A stretch of DNA of 9,440 nucleotides, from positions 1 through 9,440 of the forward strand of contig DATGYC010000209.1 in NCBI GenBank assembly GCA_035298385.1. Direction: 5' to 3'. The translations under genes were made by a program, and so were the position numbers. The stretch comes from DATGYC01 sp035298385 (GTDB taxonomy: Bacteria > Bacillota > Sulfobacillia > Symbiobacteriales > Symbiobacteriaceae). The notes beneath the pieces are model-generated. The model made no database searches, had not been told where the DNA came from, and worked only from the letters and a program-made list of their open reading frames with translations. The number at the start of each line of letters is the position of its first letter. The stretch's first letter is position 1. Of this stretch, positions 5,734-9,440 are shown piece by piece.

Positions 5734-7331
5734 TGGCATCTTTCCGCCGCCCCGTCGCCCTAATCATCCTGGACGGCTGGGGCCTTAACCCTGACTCCCG
5801 GGCCAATGCCGTCGTACAGGCAAAGCATCCGAACTATGATGCATACATGGCCAAGTATCCGCACACGCAGTTGACGGCTCACGGTGAGGCAGTCGGCCAG
5901 ATTCCTGGGCAGATGGGCGACTCGAACGTCGGCCACCTGAACCTGGGCGCCGGCCGGATCGTCTACCAGACCCTGCCTCGGATCTACCGGGCGATCGCTG
6001 ACGGCTCCTATGCCAAGCTCCCCGCCTTCCAGAAGGCGTTCGAGCGGGCGAAGTCTGGTCGAGGGGGAACCTCCGAGGACATCGCCGGTTTGGCCCCGCA
6101 GGAGGTTCCCCCCCGAAAGGGCGTGCTCCATCTTTGCGGCCTCGTCTCGGATGGCGGCGTCCACTCCCACGTGGAGCATCTACTCGCACTCCTCGACGTC
6201 TGTAAGGCGGAGGGGGTACAGACGGTCTACATCCATGCCTTTACCGATGGCCGTGACGTGCCGCCCAAGTCGGCTGGTCCGTTCATCCAGCAGGTAGAGG
6301 CAAAGATCCAGGCGATCGGCCTGGGTAAGATCGCTACGCTGAGTGGGCGCTACTACGCCATGGACCGGGATAAGCGTTGGGAGCGGACCGGGAAGGCGTT
6401 CCAGGCGCTCGTGACGGGTGAGGGCGAGAAGGCCGACTCCGCTGCGGCGGCCATCGAGGCCGCTTATGGTCGGGGCGAGACCGACGAGTTCATCCTCCCG
6501 ACCGTGATCGACTCAGCCGGGACGATCAAGGCCGAGGATGGTGTGATCTTCTTCAACTTCCGGCCTGACCGGGCCCGCCAGATCGTTCGGGCACTGCACG
6601 AGTCCGCCTTTGACGGCTTCGCTCGTCCGGATGGCTTCCAGCCCGTGGCGATCACCACGATGACCGAGTACGACGCCAAGTTCGTCGGCATTCAGGTCGC
6701 CTTCGAGCCGAAGTACGTCGACATGCCGCTCGGCAAGGTGATCGCTGACGCTGGCCTCCGCCAGCTCCGCGTCGCTGAGACCGAGAAGTATCCGCACGTG
6801 ACCTACTTCTTCAACGGCATGGAAGAGGAGCCGTACCCGGGCGAGGAGCGGGTGATGATCCCCTCCCCGAAGGTCGCTACCTACGACCTCCAGCCGGAGA
6901 TGTCGGCCTACGAGATCGCCGAGACAGCGGCCGACTGGATCACCAACGACAAGCTCGACTTCATGGTCCTGAACTTCGCCAACCCGGATATGGTGGGCCA
7001 CACCGGCATCCTGGAGGCGGGGATCAAGGCGGTCGAGGCGGTCGATGAGTGCCTGGGCAAGGTCATCTCGGCGCTCCTCGCCAAGGGCGGCGCGGCGCTG
7101 GTCCTGGCCGATCACGGCAACTGCGACCAGATGGTCGACTATGAGACCGGGGCGCCCCACACCAACCACACCCTGAATCCAGTCCCTTGTATTCTTATCG
7201 ACGATTCACGCTTAAACGTTAAGTTGGCCGAAGGTGGCGTGCTTGGCAACGCGGCCCCGACCCTGCTTGACGTGATCGGCCTGGCGAAGCCATCTCAGAT
7301 GGACCAGGACTCCCTGATCATCAAGGCGTAA
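5733..7331 (+). CDS. gpmI: Cofactor-independent phosphoglycerate mutase with a ~19-residue insertion
   Basis: This Mn-dependent enzyme interconverts 3- and 2-phosphoglycerate through a phosphoserine. Family motifs in order: LIILDGWG with metal ligand D14 (10-17), MGDSNVGHLNLGAGR with the nucleophile S64 (61-75), SDGGVHSH (139-146), HAFTDGRD (168-175), FFNFRPDRARQ (273-283), NFANPDMVGHTG (414-425), LADHGNCD (458-465) and PHTNHT (475-480). AGGAGGT (5715-5721) precedes the ATG. The protein is 532 residues against about 510 for the family. The His of GGVHSH is residue 144 rather than about 123, while Ser64 is shifted by only two. This places about 19 extra residues at about 110-129, between FERAK and VLHLCGLVSDGG, exactly where the second palindromic element lies. 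The active site is intact, so function is likely retained. eno follows after 29 bases and is probably cotranscribed. Confidence 0.97.
   Translation: MASFRRPVALIILDGWGLNPDSRANAVVQAKHPNYDAYMAKYPHTQLTAHGEAVGQIPGQMGDSNVGHLNLGAGRIVYQTLPRIYRAIADGSYAKLPAFQKAFERAKSGRGGTSEDIAGLAPQEVPPRKGVLHLCGLVSDGGVHSHVEHLLALLDVCKAEGVQTVYIHAFTDGRDVPPKSAGPFIQQVEAKIQAIGLGKIATLSGRYYAMDRDKRWERTGKAFQALVTGEGEKADSAAAAIEAAYGRGETDEFILPTVIDSAGTIKAEDGVIFFNFRPDRARQIVRALHESAFDGFARPDGFQPVAITTMTEYDAKFVGIQVAFEPKYVDMPLGKVIADAGLRQLRVAETEKYPHVTYFFNGMEEEPYPGEERVMIPSPKVATYDLQPEMSAYEIAETAADWITNDKLDFMVLNFANPDMVGHTGILEAGIKAVEAVDECLGKVISALLAKGGAALVLADHGNCDQMVDYETGAPHTNHTLNPVPCILIDDSRLNVKLAEGGVLGNAAPTLLDVIGLAKPSQMDQDSLIIKA
6059..6116 (-). repeat. 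In-frame palindromic element, copy 2 (inside gpmI, inverted)
   Basis: TCGAGGGGGAACCTCC (6059-6074) and GGAGGTTCCCCCCCGA (6101-6116) are inverted repeats matching at 15 of 16 positions, including an unbroken 12-bp match. The loop is 26 bases and the total is 58 bp, the same as the tpiA copy. The reverse complement of about 6070-6100 contains GGGGCCAAAC and ATGTCCTCGGAG, the core of the tpiA copy. The element is therefore inverted relative to its host gene. In the gpmI frame it encodes RGGTSEDIAGLAPQEVPPR, with no stop. Confidence 0.87.
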
Positions 7332-7360
7332 AGAACCCCAGACAAAAGGAGACTACCCAC

Positions 7361-8650
7361 ATGACGACGATCCTGAAGTTGCATGGTCGCGAGATTCTCG
7401 ACTCCCGTGGCAACCCTACCGTTGAGGTCGAGGTCGAACTGGCGAACGGCGCGAAGGGCCGCGCTGCGGTCCCCTCCGGCGCCTCGACGGGCGCCCACGA
7501 GGCGGTCGAGCTGCGCGACGGCGACAAGGGCCGTTACCTCGGCAAGGGCGTGCAGCAGGCGGTCAAGAACGTCAACGAGACCCTCGCCGGTGAGCTGATC
7601 GGCATGGACGCTCTGGATCAGGTAGCCATCGACAAGGTGATGCTGGAGGTCGACGGCTCCGCCAACAAGGGCAAGCTGGGCGCCAACGCCATCCTCGGCG
7701 CCTCCCTCGCCGTCGCCAAGTCCGCCGCCAACTCGCTCGACCTGCCGCTCTACCGCTACATCGGCGGCACCGCTGCCCGGACCTTGCCGGTCCCCATGAT
7801 GAACATCATCAACGGCGGCGCCCATGCTGACAACAACGTCGACATGCAGGAGTTCATGATCTTCCCGGCGGGCGCCCCGACCTTCGCCGAGTCGCTCCGC
7901 TGGGGCGCCGAGGTCTTCCACACCCTCAAGGGGGTTCTGAAGTCCAAGGGCTACAACACCGCTGTTGGCGATGAGGGCGGCTTCGCCCCGAACCTGAAGT
8001 CGAACGAAGAGGCGATCACCGTCATCCTCGAGGCGATCGAGAAGGCGGGCTACAAGCCGGGCAAGGATATCTTCCTCTGCATGGACGTCGCCTCGACCGA
8101 GTTCTTCAAGGACGGCAAGTACGTCCTGGCCGGTGAGGGTGGCAAGACCTACACCTCGGAGGGCCTGATCGACCTGTGGGACTCCTGGTCCAAGCAGTAC
8201 CCGATCGTCTCGATCGAGGACGGCATCGCCGAGGACGACTGGGATGGTTGGACCCAGCTGACCGCCCGTCTCGGCAACCGGATCCAGCTCGTCGGCGACG
8301 ATTTCTTCGTCACCAACACCAAGCGCCTGGCTGAGGGCATTGCCAAGGGCGCCGCGAACTCGATCCTGGTCAAGGTGAACCAGATCGGCTCCCTGACCGA
8401 GACGATCGAGGCGGTCCAGATGGCGCACAAGGCCGGCTACACCTCGGTCATGTCGCACCGCTCGGGCGAGACCGAGGACGTCACGATCGCCGACCTGGCC
8501 GTCGCCCTGAACTGTGGCCAGATCAAGACGGGCGCCCCGTCCCGCACCGACCGGGTGGCGAAGTACAACCAGCTGATCCGCATCGAGGAGGAGCTGGGCT
8601 CGGCCGCTATCTTCCCGGGTACCTCCGTGATCAAGGGCTTCAAGAAGTAG
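7361..8650 (+). CDS. eno: Enolase
   Basis: This enzyme dehydrates 2-phosphoglycerate to phosphoenolpyruvate with two Mg ions. At 429 residues it has the family length. Visible features are the N-terminal REILDSRGNPTVEV (10-23), the mobile loop SGASTG (39-44), GGAHADNN (152-159), catalytic E205 in GDEGGFAP (203-210), Mg ligands D242, E286 (SIEDG) and D313 (GDDFFVTN), catalytic K338 in the signature ILVKVNQIGSLTET (335-348), and SHRSGET (365-371). The ATG follows AAAGGAG (7345-7351) by nine bases. It is 29 bases downstream of gpmI and is the last gene of the cluster before a strong terminator. The coding sequence is richer in GC-ending codons than the neighbours, as expected for a highly expressed gene. 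No insertion of the kind found in tpiA and gpmI is present. Confidence 0.98.
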   Translation: MTTILKLHGREILDSRGNPTVEVEVELANGAKGRAAVPSGASTGAHEAVELRDGDKGRYLGKGVQQAVKNVNETLAGELIGMDALDQVAIDKVMLEVDGSANKGKLGANAILGASLAVAKSAANSLDLPLYRYIGGTAARTLPVPMMNIINGGAHADNNVDMQEFMIFPAGAPTFAESLRWGAEVFHTLKGVLKSKGYNTAVGDEGGFAPNLKSNEEAITVILEAIEKAGYKPGKDIFLCMDVASTEFFKDGKYVLAGEGGKTYTSEGLIDLWDSWSKQYPIVSIEDGIAEDDWDGWTQLTARLGNRIQLVGDDFFVTNTKRLAEGIAKGAANSILVKVNQIGSLTETIEAVQMAHKAGYTSVMSHRSGETEDVTIADLAVALNCGQIKTGAPSRTDRVAKYNQLIRIEEELGSAAIFPGTSVIKGFKK

Positions 8651-8663
8651 GTTGCGCTAAGAG

Positions 8664-8701
8664 ACCCCCTGCTCGCTTTGGCGGGCAGGGGGTTTTTATT
8701 T
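8664..8701 (+). terminator. Intrinsic terminator after eno
   Basis: ACCCCCTGCTCGC (8664-8676) pairs with GCGGGCAGGGGGT (8681-8693) in a 13-bp stem with one wobble pair and a TTTG loop. TTTTATTT follows directly. This is a textbook rho-independent terminator 14 bases after the eno stop codon and closes the glycolytic cluster. Confidence 0.93.
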
Positions 8702-8704
8702 GGG

Positions 8705-8845
8705 TTAAGCGATGCGGCGCCTTCGGCGCCGGCGGGCGGGCTTGTCCACCGCTGGTGGAGCCTTCCGTCGCTCGTAGAACCGGAAGAGTGAATCCAGTAG
8801 TGCCTTGAGCAGGACGGAAGCCAGGGCGATTAGCCACTGTGACAT
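8705..8845 (-). CDS. 46-aa hydrophobic peptide with arginine-rich tail
   Basis: The ATG at 8845-8843 is preceded by GGAGGT (8859-8854) with an eight-base spacer, a convincing ribosome site. The frame ends at TAA just beyond the eno terminator. Residues about 4-22 (WLIALASVLLKALLDSLFR) form one hydrophobic to amphipathic helix. A basic linker (YERRK) follows, and a tail with seven consecutive arginines encoded by mixed codons ends in IA. This layout is seen in small membrane peptides, including type I toxins and holin-like proteins, but no family is recognised. No antitoxin RNA could be identified. The gene is convergent with eno and divergent from the helix-turn-helix genes. A chance ORF is possible; the ribosome site and physical properties argue against it. 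Confidence 0.55.
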   Translation of the reverse strand: MSQWLIALASVLLKALLDSLFRFYERRKAPPAVDKPARRRRRRRIA

Positions 8846-8975
8846 CCACGAACACCTCCGATGGTTGGTTGTAAATTCTGTGCGAAGCGTAAAAAGCTTA
8901 GAACCATTCGTGGGGTGTTTACTGCAGCCCCATTCTGTCAACGATGGGGGTGAGGGCTTTTTGGGAGGTAGAGAT
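8846..8975. promoter_or_regulatory. Intergenic region with competing hairpins upstream of the HTH gene
   Basis: No gene is supported here. TGGGG (8911-8915) can pair with CCCCA (8928-8932). The overlapping CCCCAT (8928-8933) can instead pair with ATGGGG (8944-8949). A T-run (8958-8962) follows shortly before the ribosome site. TTGTAA (about 8869) and TAAAAA (about 8890) could be a promoter, but the spacing is short. The layout is attenuator-like; its function is unproven. Confidence 0.3.
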
Positions 8976-9197
8976 ATGAAGTTTCTTACATCCACGGCGC
9001 TTTCACGCCTGGTTGGTGTTAGCATCTCAACGCTCCATCGCTGGGAGACCTGGGATGGGATGTGGTGTACCATCTACGGGCACCGCATCCGGGTCTACCA
9101 TACGGGAATCGGGCGGGGTTCACAGCGGCGCTACAGTGAGGCCGAAGTGATGCGGCTAGTGCACCGCCTGGACGGGCGCCCTGCCAAGGATAGCTAA
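8976..9197 (+). CDS. Small helix-turn-helix DNA-binding protein, paralog 1
   Basis: This 73-residue protein is likely a MerR/excisionase-like HTH. Residues about 6-24 (STALSRLVGVSISTLHRWE) form the helix-turn-helix. The C-terminal GQ/SQRRYSEAEVMRLVHRL part resembles the RR-[YF]-x(2)-EV wing and helix of MerR and Xis-type proteins. Between them lies an unusual segment, WCTIYGHRIRVYHTGIGRG (30-48). I chose the ATG at 8976 because GGGAGG (8963-8968) lies seven bases before it. A longer in-frame start at 8805 would extend through the control region with no family match. The next gene encodes a paralog with about 37 identical positions of 66 aligned by eye, 45 bases downstream. Role unknown; small HTH proteins of this kind often act as excisionases or local repressors. 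Confidence 0.75.
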   Translation: MKFLTSTALSRLVGVSISTLHRWETWDGMWCTIYGHRIRVYHTGIGRGSQRRYSEAEVMRLVHRLDGRPAKDS

Positions 9198-9242
9198 TGC
9201 ATTGACTGCAGAGTGTAGAACCGCTATTCGGAGGTACAGCCT

Positions 9243-9440
9243 GTGAAGTTGATCTCTTCGGTGGAAGCAGCCAAGTTGTTACAGGTCCACCATACGACAC
9301 TCTACCGTAAGGAGACACCTGACGGCCATTGGTGCGTCATCTACGGGCACCGTCTGCGCGTCCACAGCGTCGGGATCGGACCTGGTGCTAAGCGCCGTTA
9401 TAACGAGGCCGAGGTACAGCGGCTCGTTCACGAACTCTGG
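9243..9440 (+). CDS. Small helix-turn-helix DNA-binding protein, paralog 2 (partial)
   Basis: A GTG start at 9243 with GGAGGT (9230-9235) seven bases upstream opens a frame that runs off the window after 66 codons without a stop. It aligns from the first residue with the preceding protein. The HTH region (SSVEAAKLLQVHHTTLYRKE) is the most diverged part. The segment W-C-x-IYGHR-x-RV, then GIG-x-G and RRY-x-EAEV-x-RLVH, is nearly invariant between the two. DNA specificity has thus probably changed while the rest is retained, which fits duplication followed by divergence. The 3' end lies beyond the window. Confidence 0.7.
   Translation, partial: MKLISSVEAAKLLQVHHTTLYRKETPDGHWCVIYGHRLRVHSVGIGPGAKRRYNEAEVQRLVHELW

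Noticed and set aside
7212..7224. CTTAA-ACG-TTAAG palindrome near the 3' end of gpmI
   Set aside because: It is short, lies in normal coding sequence, adds no residues, and bears no relation to the 58-bp elements.
7295..8458. Long open frame (387 codons) antisense to eno
   Set aside because: It is a codon-bias shadow of a highly expressed GC-rich gene. Its composition is Leu/Val/Asp/Gly-rich with no family motif.
8805..8975. Longer N-terminus for the first HTH protein
   Set aside because: The paralogous second gene aligns from the methionine at 8976, which has its own ribosome site. The extension overlaps the 46-aa gene region on the other strand.
9202..9230. TTGACT-N17-TATTCG as a promoter for the second HTH gene
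   Set aside because: The -10 overlaps the ribosome site, so a transcript starting there would lack it. Cotranscription from the first gene is simpler.
1..9440. CRISPR arrays, tRNA/rRNA genes, IS elements with transposase
   Set aside because: I looked for regular spaced repeats, tRNA-like cloverleaf ends and transposase motifs and saw none.

Overview
The window comes from a GC-rich bacterium with strong Shine-Dalgarno sequences (AAGGAGG types) and ordinary sigma70-type promoters. The glycolytic gene order and protein style suggest a Gram-positive lineage or the Chloroflexota, but no marker here fixes the taxon. It is a chromosomal lower-glycolysis locus followed by the edge of an accessory region.

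Layout. A LysR-type regulator (7-924, minus) diverges from pgk across a 287-bp, palindrome-rich intergenic region. On the plus strand pgk overlaps a 155-aa gene of unknown function. tpiA and a fold-type III PLP enzyme (D-threonine aldolase/D-serine dehydratase type) follow, separated by GC-rich intercistronic hairpins. A PilZ-domain protein (4895-5578) lies on the opposite strand between two glycolytic blocks. It has a near-consensus promoter overlapped by two palindromes. The second block is gpmI-eno, closed by a strong intrinsic terminator at 8664-8701. Together pgk, tpiA, gpmI and eno supply triose-phosphate isomerisation and the steps from 1,3-bisphosphoglycerate to phosphoenolpyruvate. 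No gapA or pykA is in view.

Beyond the terminator are a 46-aa membrane-peptide-like gene with a run of seven arginines (minus strand) and two tandem, clearly paralogous small helix-turn-helix genes. The second of these runs off the window end.

The main observation is a pair of 58-bp palindromic elements inserted in frame inside tpiA (3042-3099) and gpmI (6059-6116). They lie in opposite orientations and share a core of about 27 bp (23 identical by eye). Their arms differ between copies, yet within each copy the arms are complementary. Each adds about 18-19 residues to an otherwise conventional enzyme. This resembles in principle the protein-embedded palindromic elements described in Rickettsia, but I do not recognise this family. 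It is the best candidate in the window for an undescribed mobile or repeat system.
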